Source: Siphonodentalium dalli (Eukaryota > Mollusca > Scaphopoda > Gadilida > Siphonodentaliidae). Taken from it: a DNA stretch of 64,000 bases. The stretch spans positions 259,823,863 to 259,887,862 of the forward strand of contig CP136064.1 in NCBI GenBank assembly GCA_032622095.1, written 5' to 3'. Of the stretch, positions 32,329 to 44,200 are shown piece after piece (position 1 is the first letter of the stretch; each line of letters opens with the position of its first letter). The notes below the pieces were generated by a model. The model worked only from the letters and a program-made list of their open reading frames with translations. It did not search any database and was not told where the DNA came from. The position numbers and the translations under genes were made by a program.

Positions 32329-33240
32329 CTCTATGTATCAATCGTGGTGGAAATCAGCGCGAAAATCATTGTATCAATTGTGGTGCATCTCTCCCCTTAA
32401 AGGCCCACTTAATTTTAGAACCACCAGATTACATTATATAAAATATATGCCATAGTATATACCATTTGAAATAGGAAGCTCCAAAACATTGTATTATCAA
32501 CTTATCCGGTGTAATAAACTGGACATGTTGTTTTTTGTTGAGTTGACAACGCGTTTTTGTCATCAATATTGAAGTAAAAAATCAGTATTATTTTCAATGC
32601 AGGGGGAATAACTCTATATATTAAAAAGATAGAGTTCTTCCCTTTCCATTGAAAACGTTTGAATTATGTTGCATTCTGGGTGCCAAAGGGGGGAAGTCAT
32701 TATATGATTTCAGCAGTTTTCTGTTTCTCTGTGGGCATCTTCTGAGACACAGATGTTTCAAATAGTGATGAATTACTAGTAGCATTTTAATCATATTTTA
32801 TGGCATAGATTGTTATTAAAACCGTATATCAAGTCACTATGAAAAAATAATCGGCGACTCGAAAATTAAATGGGCCTTTAAATACACCCCTGATTCGAAT
32901 GACGCCACTCTTGGCAACTTTAAGCCACACAATTAGACTCATGATAGCATGGAGATGATTATGTATCAGTTTTGCGGTAATCTGCGACTAAACAAATTCT
33001 TATCAAATTTAGTGCCCCCCAATCAATCAATCAAACGGCACAAATTTGGCGCCTTTAAATCACACGCTTAGATTTTTCGTATAATGGAAAATCGGAGCTA
33101 AAATATCTATATAAATTTTGGTGCCCCTCTCCCCTTCTGTGCACCCCTGACTATAACGGCGCCACTTGTGACACCTTTAAACCACACCATTTGAATCCTC
33201 ATATCATAGAGGTGATTATGTACAAGAAAACTAAGATGCA
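32329..33240. repeat. further units of the ~130-bp repeat, with unrelated sequence between
   Basis: Unit fragments at 32329-32400 and 32885-33235 carry GGTGGAAATCAGCGC and GGAGATGATTATGTA blocks. 32401-32884 is unrelated A/T-rich DNA with no gene seen. Confidence 0.6.
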
Positions 33241-34789
33241 TGCATCAGGTCAGCCATGAACTATTTAGCATAGAATAATTCAGTTCGGTTGCAGTTTCAC
33301 AACGTTACAACTGACATACGATTACACCTTGAATGTGGAACTATGTAAGAGTGAATATTAATGTTCTAAATCCAATGTTTCACCTTTAGTGGTAATGGGG
33401 TCGTACTTTATTAACACGCAAGTAGTGTAATTAAGTACGGGTAATTAGAAGTAACAAATCGTTTAGTTTCTATCGTATCGGCTAAAAGGGGTGAGCAGAT
33501 TGCTGATGATGAATGCTCTCGTTAGCTGCCAATATAATGTGCATATTTGCCCCGTTACGTTTATACACTGTAGCATTGGCGGGCCAGAGTGTGTTGACAT
33601 GTTAAGTGTTTGGTTCATTAATAACAGATCAGCAGGGATTTGTCGTGATAACGTATACGTGGAAATATGACGGTTAAATTAACGGTTGATCTATTACACC
33701 ACCGTGTATACTCGGTTTAAATAGGTATATTATATAGGGACGTGTGCTCAATTTTGGTGCGGACCGATGATAAAAAAAAATCAGAGGTAAATGTCGGCGG
33801 GCGGGACAGGGGCGGGAGGGCCATTTTTTCAATAATTTTAAAAGAAATTGAACAGTTGCAGCAGCAGCAAAAAAAGGGTGTACAATTGGCAAATGATGAG
33901 GGGCGGCGTGACGTGTAACTAGGATTGAAATTAGATATGCAATTTGGAAATTATTGGATGAGGGATGTTATATTAATTATATTAAAGGGACGAGGGGGCT
34001 TAGTTGTCGAAAATATTCATATTTGTTCCAAACACCGTAAACAGAAAAATATTAAAACGCATACATTTTGGTTCAAATATACGATCACTATCGCGTAAAC
34101 ATCATGCTCACATAAAGACCTACTAAATTTTACCTAAACAAGAGTCTGATTGTGTTATAGAAGGCAGCACAATGCTACTGGCTAATCACACACAAATGGT
34201 ATAAACGCTCTTTATTATTTTCAAATAAGGAATTGAGCAACAAAGAACGCTCTTTATGTTTACCATCATAATATAAAGAAACACCAAGAAAGTAACTTGT
34301 TATGCTTTGTTTACATAACAATCGTCAAATTTACGACAATAACATACTGTTTATGAGATATTTCTCATTTGTATATTAACAAAGTATGTCTATATTTGAA
34401 TATTATTTTCGTTTGTAGCGGTTTTTGACAGGTGGAAATATGTTCACAGGATACCCACCAAGGCCTTCCGTACCTTTAAGGTATACTGCAACTTTGTTTC
34501 TTGTCAATAGCAGAATACATAATGCTATTAAGAAGTGACACAAAACACAGAACATTTTTTTTAATTATAAGTATTGAGCAGTGAGAAATATTTGAGTCGA
34601 GGAAACCAGTAACGAAAGGCGATATTAACATGATTTCTGTCAGCGAATAATTGTTTACGTTCCAATGAATATTAAAATGTACTGAAAACAAACTGCTAAT
34701 GGGTGCCAGACTTTCATAAACACAAATTATGTATTAATGGTGTAACGACATATTTCGTTCTTAATTGTCTAAAAAAATAGGGGATGGGG
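33241..34789. other. no gene recognised; possible divergent MITE at the end
   Basis: Intergenic. A purine-rich patch at 33770-33900. About 34480-34620 resembles family-1 MITE (AAATATTTGAGTCGAGGAAAC) but its ends are not clear. Confidence 0.4.
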
Positions 34790-34794
34790 ATGTT

Positions 34795-35015
34795 TGGATC
34801 TCTAGTTTAACGACATTTTTCGGTCTTTAATAGTTTAATGACATTTTTCGGTCTTTATAATATCTCAAGATATAGGGGGTATTTGGATCTCTAGTTTAAC
34901 GACATTTTTCGGTCTTTATAGTTTAACGACATTCTCGGTCTTTAATATTTCAAGATATAGGGGCCCTTAGTGGGTATTTGGATCTCTAGTTTAACGACAT
35001 TTTTCGGTCTTTGAT
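34795..35015. repeat. tandem repeat of TCTAGTTTAACGACATTTTT-type units
   Basis: Five units with TTTAACGACATTTTTCGGTC, spaced 35-75 bp, with AAGATATAGGGG between some. Confidence 0.8.
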
Positions 35016-35121
35016 AGCAAAATGGAAGAAGTACATCTTTGGAAAGATGTGGTGGCCCTAAAAAGGAAAGTTGTTTGGTGATCTTGAAATGCAGTTTTTC
35101 TGAACAGTCTTCCTTGATTAA

Positions 35122-35513
35122 AGTGATGTGAAACACTCCGGCAGACAACGGGCAGAGTGATCAAATAGAAATTAAGAATAATCTTTCTCAAAGTAGTTAT
35201 TTGTTACGAATATTAATCCAAATGGATGATACACAACGTCATTCTTATATATTAGTTAAATGCAATGACTCTCGATGGCGAAATCATTTTTGTTTAATTA
35301 TAGCCGATAGTTGCGCCCCGAATCGAGATGTAAATATTTACAATTTGGAGTAGTTCAGACGATGTTCTCTATGAAGTGGGGTGGTAGATTTTTTTGGAAA
35401 TTTTCAGTGATGTTAGTAGAATGATAACATTCCCCAGGTTGGCAAAGTGCCTGAGCACTAACTTATCAATTTCTCGCACCCGAAAAAGTCCATAACAAGT
35501 CCATAATATGTCT
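35122..35513 (-). mobile_element. TTAA MITE family 2, copy 2
   Basis: AGTGATGTGAAACACTCCGG to CATAATATGTCT, TTAA immediately outside both ends. Confidence 0.85.
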
Positions 35514-35577
35514 TTAAGCATATATATAAATCTCCGAAAACAAAAATTCTAAAGCATTAAACGATTTGCTATATTTC

Positions 35578-35700
35578 CAGGGCATATATTTCATCTGATT
35601 TTGCGAGAATCCATATATACTTTTTCACGAGAATCCAGGGTAATTTGCGAGAATATTCACGAGAATCTAGATTTGGATTCTCGCCGAAATATAAGCCCTG
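35578..35700. mobile_element. 123-bp MITE, CAGGG ends, ATTTC flanks
   Basis: CAGGGCATATATTTCATC and GCGAGAATCC at the left pair with GGATTCTCGCC and GAAATATAAGCCCTG at the right. ATTTC flanks both sides (35573-35577, 35701-35705). Internal GAGAATCC/ACGAGAAT repeats. CAGGG ends suggest hAT-like, although an 8-bp duplication is not intact. Confidence 0.7.
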
Positions 35701-35705
35701 ATTTC

Positions 35706-37330
35706 ACTCTGAAGTGTGCCTAAATGGCATAAATTGTACCGTGGTTCCCATGTTCGCCAAAGTGGCATAAATTTATTTCAGGATAATACTAATTTTAGGC
35801 ATTCATTTATATCACTGATATCAGGACAATAAATAGCCATTTCCATTGCATGGAACAAAGAGCGTTATTGTTTATCGGTGTTGTTTTTGGAAGTGGTGGT
35901 AGTTAAATTTTATACATTTCGACCCCCAATAAGTATTTCCGAACAAATGAATTATTAACAAGCGTGACATGACATCATTGACGAAGATAATTAACACCGA
36001 TCTACAAGCAATTAAAGTCTTAAAATGAGCTAAAATTTAACATTTTCTTTAAAAAATTTACATTTTTATCTCTCGCGACATAATTGTCACCAATAAAAAC
36101 AAATTTGATTCATCGTGGAAGTTAGTCGGTGACTATAAATAATGTCACCATTCAACTGAATGTTGTTGAGCATATTTCAACCAATTTTGGAAGTTTAAAT
36201 GAATATTTTCTTCACACGCAAAGTAAAATTGACAAATTTCAGGATTTTAGCCTGCTTCGTTGGGACCAAAATTTGTTGTGCACACTCAAGAAACGTCTAC
36301 CGACACTCGCTAGGCCAAATTATGCCATGACCATGCTATAAACTAGCTTGAAATTGGCAAAACAATGAATTTTTTTTGGTTGAAAAAATTTACATGGGAA
36401 TCTCCAGACCAGTCCATAGGCATAGAGAACGATTATTTTTCGATAAAAACGAAAATAATGCGAAATGAAATTCGGCACTCGCCAGAATGGTGCAGAATAA
36501 CATACGAGTCTTGTTATATGCGAAAATTGACCTCATTCGATAAATTAGTCTCGTAATTAAGGAATGTGGAATTCCGTCGCACTGTAGTGTTACTGTACAT
36601 GGCCGACGCAATTTTGAAATGTAAACACGCATCAAACACGCATCAAATTTACCTTTTGTGAGAATAACAAAAGCGCAACCTTGATCAAAGTAATACAATA
36701 CGCAACAACACATAGAATAAAACTGATATAAGTGAGAATAAGACGCGTATTCAGACGTGGAATTTGACAACATTTCTTCGCTATAAATATATCTGACCCA
36801 GATAACCGGGATGCAGCTGTTTTGCGCACGTCACTTTCCATATTTGGAATTTCCATATATGGGATTTGTGTTAACCTCAATACCGATCAAGTTATCTTAG
36901 CATAAACATAAACTATATTGTAATTTATGCAACTACGACCCTGGTAACCCTGATAACTAATAAAATATACCGGCCAATTCATTTTAAGATCGTTATTTCA
37001 CTTTGCTTTAGGCATAAATACACTCTTAAACGCACATAAACGACCCATTGGCGTTAAATTAAATATACTCGGTATTTATTAATATTAGTTTTTTATTGCT
37101 CAGTATAGAGTTAGACCCTTGACACCTGTCAATATATTTGGGCTGAATTCATATGATGCGGTATTATTCCTCGAAATAAACAACAAAGCCGTCGTTACTT
37201 AGAAATGTCGTTTGGGCTAACATTTACACAAATCCTCCGTGTGTTCTCCTCAATTGACACGCAGGTTCTCAGTCGACACACAGGTTATCCCAGAAACCGG
37301 TGTGAAATAAACAGCCAAGGTTTGGCTGAA
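35706..37330. other. no feature recognised
   Basis: Intergenic A/T-rich sequence. Open frames up to 127 codons on both strands show no motifs. Confidence 0.4.
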
Positions 37331-37560
37331 ATAAGTTTGGTGGAAATCAGACACAATTGTTTTGCTGCCCTCCCCTTTTCTGCCCCTGACAGCACCAGCG
37401 CCATTTCACACAATCATCTTCCTCGAAAAAAAATATACCCCTGTTAGACCCCTTCGATGCCATCTGGATGGTCCCCCGTGCATTTCTATAGAACACAGAC
37501 GGACATACAAACAGCCAGACATTCGCAAATATAGATATAGATTTAAAAATCTTCGCGGCG
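37331..37560. repeat. 3' tail of the ~130-bp repeat family
   Basis: TTTGGTGGAAATCAGACAC, TGTTAGACCCCTTCGATGCC and GAACACAGACGGACATACAA correspond to 30540-30750. It ends in CAGACATTCGCAAATATAGA. Confidence 0.65.
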
Positions 37561-37915
37561 TAATTTTTACAGACGGCTTGTTGTTGGTTAATTAAAGCCC
37601 ACATTTCGGGTGTACGAGTAGGGTATTCATTACCTGAGATAATATTTTCAGCGGTCAGAAATGTAGATACGCGCGCGACGAATGTACCTGACCTAGAAGC
37701 AGTGTACTATATACACTACTTATATATATATACTACTTCTGTTTGATGCATGTTCATTCTGTTCTGTAGCATAATATATATGGAAATACAGTGGCCGTTT
37801 TACCAGCAGATTCTTCTGAAGATGTCTCATGTTGTGTGGATAGGCAGCTCAGTGATGCAAAAGCAATTACTTAACCATACCTGAGGCAGAGGAATGAATG
37901 TAAACAAAAATAAAG

Positions 37916-37921
37916 TATAAA
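37916..37921 (+). promoter_or_regulatory. candidate TATA box of the MRH-like gene
   Basis: TATAAA 90 bp upstream of the start codon, which leaves about 60 bp of 5' UTR if transcription starts 25-30 bp downstream. Motif-based only. Confidence 0.35.
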
Positions 37922-38010
37922 GCTATTGGACCTGCTCTGCTTGTGCCAGACGACAAAACGCATGCGACCTTCTCTGTTCATTTCTATGGAACCCTTCATC
38001 TACCGCAGAC

Positions 38011-38240
38011 ATGGCCACTCTTCGGTCACGCATGGCTTTATATTCTATTGCGGTTTTGTTCACCGGATATGCAAGTGTCATTCCTGGTCTTCTGGGTGGA
38101 GTTAGAGCAGCTAGTGATGCACCCTTACCGGAAGTATCTTCCCTGGAATTAGAAGTACAGCAAACTGGAGAGTGTTCTGTGACTGTCAATGGTAAGGTGA
38201 TTGATCTGAAACGACTGGCCAGTAAAGACGGATACCCTAG
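38011..38240 (+). CDS. MRH-like gene exon 1 (signal peptide, residues 1-76)
   Basis: ATG at 38011 opens MATLRSRMALYSIAVLFTGY, a basic N-terminus then a hydrophobic core, typical of a signal peptide. Downstream are Cys55 and the GKVIDLKRL strand. The exon ends GGATACCCTAG before GTAAGA; the AG joins a G from exon 2 to make Arg77. A TATAAA box lies 90-95 bp upstream of the ATG. Confidence 0.8.
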
Positions 38241-41200
38241 GTAAGATCACTACATATCGATATATCGATATATAATTCAGATCGATTATCAATATTACAT
38301 CGCGATGAACGCTATATGGTGTATTATGTGTTTACTTTACATGTATATAATATTATAGGAACATGACACTCTATGAATTGCAATAATGTCTAAAGATAAG
38401 TTGCATTTACGTCTTCGACGAGTGGCTAAATCGAGTAAACGATTATCACCATGGCATAACATGCTTATAGCACAATACAGGACATTGATAATTTATCGAT
38501 TTTAATTAATAACTGCCCAAGGTTCGTAATTAATCAAGGGTGAACAGTATACTCATGCATGCGTGATAGCTAATGAACATCGCGCTTAATTCGGCAATTA
38601 CATTTCAAAAGTCTCTTCTGTCACTGTCTTCGCTAGGTATAAGATACACATACAAGGTCATTGTCAATTTTGAAGGTAATTATGGAACTCTTTTTCTAAT
38701 AATCAACTGCCCTACCACCAGCCAAGTTAGCAATTTCAGAAAAATGATTGCGAAAATTTACTTCATACATTTTATTGCCAAATGCAAAAATTACAAAATG
38801 GTTAATTGCACTCTTAGAACAAATGTGTATAAGTACTACACAAATTGTGTTACATTTGATCTTAAACAAAATTGTGTAGAAATGCCACATGACATATAAT
38901 TATTAAATGTGTCGGTGGAATATCATCAACGTTGAATATGATTGAATATGTGAGTGTATCATAGTTATTAGATGAAATGTGTTCTATTGGAGACACAAAA
39001 CTCGTAAAGGCTACAACAGAACAAACAGCTTTAAACTTTGTTATACACTATGTTTGTGTAAAAACTAAACAACACATAATTGTGTAGATCAAAGTTTTAA
39101 ATCAGCTGCCAATTTGTTATTATGGCAGCTTTTACGAGGATTATGTCTCAAATAGAACATATCTCATCTACTAAATATAATATACTCACATATTCACTCA
39201 TATTCAATGTTGAGAAAATTCCACCGACACATTTATGTCATGTTGCATTCTACACAATTTTGTTTAAGATCAAATGTAACACATATTGTGTAGTATTTAT
39301 ACACATTTGTTCTAAGAGTGTGGGGCAAAACAACAAGGGACGGAATTTCTTGGCAGTTTTGATATGAGCGAGTATGGTTTATAACATCCTAATAGGGTGA
39401 TTCCCAGCTAGTGCAAATTGGAATGTCCCCAACACGTGTTATCACAATTGTAAACACATAGTATTTCCACGTGTATATAACCATGTAATCATGAATCACG
39501 TGTCTGTGTGTACATATTTGCATTTTCTTGTATATTATTTGTGTTACTATATATATAATTGATATATTTTCCACATTCATGATCTTTCTTTTTGGTCGTA
39601 TATATAGAGATTACATTTGTAATCTGATTAATTCAGTTGTTATGATTGATCCGACGACCACTGTGTAATGACCGCTCAATAACACGTTTTGAACAATAGA
39701 GGTGTACGATAAAGTAACATCCAGAGTGTATAGCTCGAATGACACTTTTCAGAATTGCTGCGATATTACCGCATTATATTTGTAAGTAGTCAAGTCAACA
39801 CAGGGTTTGACCTAGACAAAATGTGTACATAATTGATTTTATCGCTTTTCGAATCAGTATACATTGCAAGTCACAATTGCAAGTCACATTGCACTCACAG
39901 TTGTTGAATGTTAAAGGGACACAATGTACTCTAAAGGGACACGCGGCACTCACTGTGTTGAATGTTAAAGGGACACACGGTCTCAGTGGTTGAAAATTAA
40001 TAGGACACAGAACAAAATTTTAAACTTTAAAATTCCTAAAATAAAAAACGTTAAAAACTAAAAGAAAAGTATAAAATTAAAAACAAAATATAAAAACTTT
40101 AAAAACTTAAAAAAAATTCCAAAAGTAAAAAACAATTAAAATTTTCCAAAATTTCAAATTTTTCCAAAATTAAAAAATAAAATAAAATGTTTAAGCATAA
40201 TAAAAAAAAAAATTCATGTTCAATTTTCCAAGCGTTAAAAAAAAAAAAATTTAAATCTCGATACAATTTACCAATTTAAAACTTTTTCCGCATAATTGGC
40301 ACCCGTGCATTATCACGAATTATAGGGAGAACGATCGCCCTTATACAAGCGAAAAGAAGAGAGAACATGGTCACTCGCCACATTAAAAAAAAGTGCAGCC
40401 CCCTCCCCAACTTTTTTTTTGGTTTAGGTTTTTTTAGCCAGGGTAACACGAGGTTATAAGTGTAATAGACCACCCGTATTGTATTTTGTTACTTTAACAC
40501 AGGGAGTGGGGAAGTTAAGTGTAATAACTAGATCACCCATATTGTATTTTGTTACTTTAACACGGGGAATGGGGAAGTTAAGTGTAATAACTAGATCACC
40601 CATATTGTATTTTGTTACTTTAACACGGGGAATGGGGAAGTTAAGTGTAATAACTAGACCACGCGTATTGTATTGTGTTACTTTAACACGGGGAATGGGG
40701 AAGTTAAGTGTAATAACTAGACCACGCGTATTGTATTGTGTTACTTTAACACGGGGAATGGGGAAGTTAATTGTAATAACTAGACCACATGTATTGTATT
40801 GTGTTACTTTGACACGGGGAACGGGGAATTTAAGTTTTATAACGAGACCACCCATATTGTATTGTGTTACTTTAATACGGGGAATGGGGAAGTTAAGTGT
40901 AATAGACCGCATGTAACGTATTGTGTTACTTTAACATGGGGAATGGGGAGTAAAGTGTAATAGCTAGACCACCCGTGTTGTATATATTGTGTTACTTTAA
41001 CTCGGGGGATGGGGAGTAAAGTGTAATAGACCACATGTATTGTATTGTATTACTTTAACATGGTGAATGGGGAAGTTAAGTGTAATAACTAGACCACCCG
41101 TATTGTATTGTGTTATACTTTAACATGGGGAATGGGGAGTAAAGTGTAATAGCTAGACCGCATGTATTGTATTGTGTTACTTTAACATGGGGAAGGGGAA

Positions 41201-44200
41201 AGTTAAGTTTAATAACTTGACCACTCGTATTGTATTGTGTTACTTTAACGTGGGGAATGGGGAGTAAAGTGTAATAGCTAAACCGCAATGTTGTATTGTG
41301 TTACTTTAACACGGGGAATGGGAAAAAGTTAAGTGTATAGACCACGTGTATTGTATTGTGTTACATTAACATGGGAATGGGGAAGTTACGTGTAATAGCT
41401 GGACCATATGTATTGTATTGTGTTATTTTAACCATTTCTATACTGGATTCTCCCAACGAGTTATACAAATACACATTGGGACTGTCTATTATTCATTTAG
41501 ATGGGTGTTCATGTAATAAAAGCAGACGACATAAAAAAAAACAGATAAAGCAATAGCAGAATGATTCATATTAATTGGCGGGAAATGTTCAGATAATAAG
41601 TTCTGCGGTCGTTTGTTGAACTTCATTTCTGAACATTTCCTAATATAAGGGAACTAGTTGTTTATGAGTATGAGTATTTAGTATACTACGGTTTAAATTT
41701 AAGAGTATTTAGTATAGCAAGGTTTAAATTTAAGAGTATTTAGTATAGTAAGGTTTAAATTTAAGAGTATTTAGTATAGAAAAGTTTAAATTTAAGAGTA
41801 TTTAGTATAGTAAGGTTTAAATTTAAGAGTATTTAGTATAGTAAGGTTTAAATTTAAGAGTATTTAGTATAGTAAGGTTTAAATTTAAGAGTATTTAGTA
41901 TATAAAGGGTTAAATTTATGAGTATTTAGTATAAACAGGGTTAATTTATGAGTATTTAGTATAGTAATGTTTAAATTTATGAGTATTTAGTATAAACAGG
42001 GTTAATTTATGAGTATTTAGTATAGTAAGGTTTAAATTTAAGAGTATTTAGTATAGTAAGGTTTAAATTTAAGAGTATTTAGTATAGTACGGTTTAAATT
42101 TAAGAGTATTTAGTATAGAAAGGGTTAAATTTATGAGTATTTAGTATAGTAAGGTTTAAATTTATGAGTATTTAGTATAGTAAGGTTTAAATTTAAGAGT
42201 ATTTAGTATAGTAAGGTTTAAATTTAAGAGTATTTAGTATAGTAAGGTTTAAATTTAAGAGTATTTAGTATAGTAAGGTTTAAATTTAAGAGTATTTAGT
42301 ATATTAAGGTTTAAATTTAAGAGTATTTAGTATAGTAAGGTTTAAATTTAAGAGTATTTAGTATAGAAAGGTTTAAATTTAAGAGTATTTAGTATAAACA
42401 GGGTTAATTTATGAGTATTTAGTATAGTAAGGTTTAAATTTATGAGTATTTAGTATACTACGGTTTCAATTTAAGAGTATTTAGTATAGTAAGGTTTAAA
42501 TTTAAGAGTATTTAGTATAGTAAGGTTTAAATTTAAGAGTATTTAGTATAGAAAGGTTTAAATTTAAGAGTATTTAGTATAGTAAGGTTTAAATTTAAGA
42601 GTATTTAGTATAGAAAGGGTTAAATTTATGAATATTTAGTATAAACAGGGTTAATTTATGAGTATTTAGTATAGTAAGGTTTAAATTTATGAGTATTTAG
42701 TATAGTAAGGTTTAAATTTAAGAGTATTTAGTATAGTAAGGTTTAAATTTATGAGTATTTAGTATATTAAGGTTTAAATTTAAGAGTATTTAGTATAGTA
42801 AGGTTTAAATTTATGAGTATTTAGTATAGTAAGGTTTAAATTTATGAGTATTTAGTATAATAAGGTTTAAATTTAAGAGTATTTAGTATAGTAAGGTTTA
42901 AATTTAAGAGTATATAGTATATTAAGGTTTAAATTTAAGAGTATTTAGTATAGTAAGGTTTAAATTTAAGAGTATTTAGTATAGAAAGGGTTAAATTTAT
43001 GAGTATTTAGTATAGTAAGATTTAAATTTAAGAGTATTTAGTATAGTAATGTTTAAATTTATGAGTATTTAGTATAAACAGGGTTAATTTATGAGTAATT
43101 AGTATAGTAAGGTTTAAATTTAAGAGTATTTAGTATAGTAAGGTTTAAATTTAAGAGTATTTAGTATAGTAAGGTTTAAATTTAAGAGTATTTAGTATAG
43201 TAAGGTTTAAATTTAAGAGTATATAGTATAGAAAGGGTTAAATTTATGAGTATTTAGTATAGTAAGGTTTAAATTTATGAGTATTTAGTATAGTAAGGTT
43301 TAAATTTAAGAGTATTTAGTATAGTAAGGTTTAAATTTAAGAGTATTTAGTAAAGTAAGGTTTAAATTTAAGGGTATTTAGTATAGTAAGGTTTAAATTT
43401 AAGAGTATTTAGTATAGTAAGGTTTAAATTTAAGAGTATGTAGTATAGAAAGGGTTAAATTTATGAATATTTAGTATAAACAGGGTTAATTTATGAGTAT
43501 TTAGTATAGTAAAGTTTAAATTTAAGAGTATTTAGTATAGTAAGGTTTAAATTTAAGAGTATTTAGTATAGTAAGGTTTAAATTTAAGGGTATTTAGTAT
43601 AGTAAGGTTTAAATTTAAGAGTATTTAGTATAGTAAGGTTTAAATTTAAGAGTATTTAGTATAGAAAGGGTTAAATTTATGAATATTTAGTATAAACAGG
43701 GTTAATTTATGAGTATTTAGTATAGTAAAGTTTAAATTTATGAGTATTTAGTATAAACAGGGTTAATTTATGAGTATTTAGTATAGTAAGGTTTAAATTT
43801 AAGAGTATTTAGTATAGTAAGGTTTAAATTTAAGAGTATTTAGTATAGTAAGGTTTAAATTTATGAGTATTTAGTATAGTAAGGTTTAAATTTAAGAGTA
43901 TATAGTATAGAAAGGGTTAAATTTATGAGTATTTAGTATAAACAGGGTTAATTTATGAGTATTTAGTATAGTAAGGTTTAAATTTAAGAGTATTTAGTAT
44001 AGTAAGGTTTAAATTTAAGAGTATTTAGTATAGTACGGTTTAAATTTAAGAGTATTTAGTATAGAAAGGGTTAAATTTATGAGTATTTAGTATAGTAAGG
44101 TTTAAATTTATGAGTATTTAGTATAGTAAGGTTTAAATTTAAGGGTATTTAGTATAGTAAGGTTTAAATTTAAGAGTATTTAGTATAGTAAGGTTTAAAT

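Noticed and set aside
40454-40916. Overlapping 145- and 152-codon frames on both strands
   Set aside because: Both arise from the ~62-bp minisatellite; the peptide repeats are translated repeat units.
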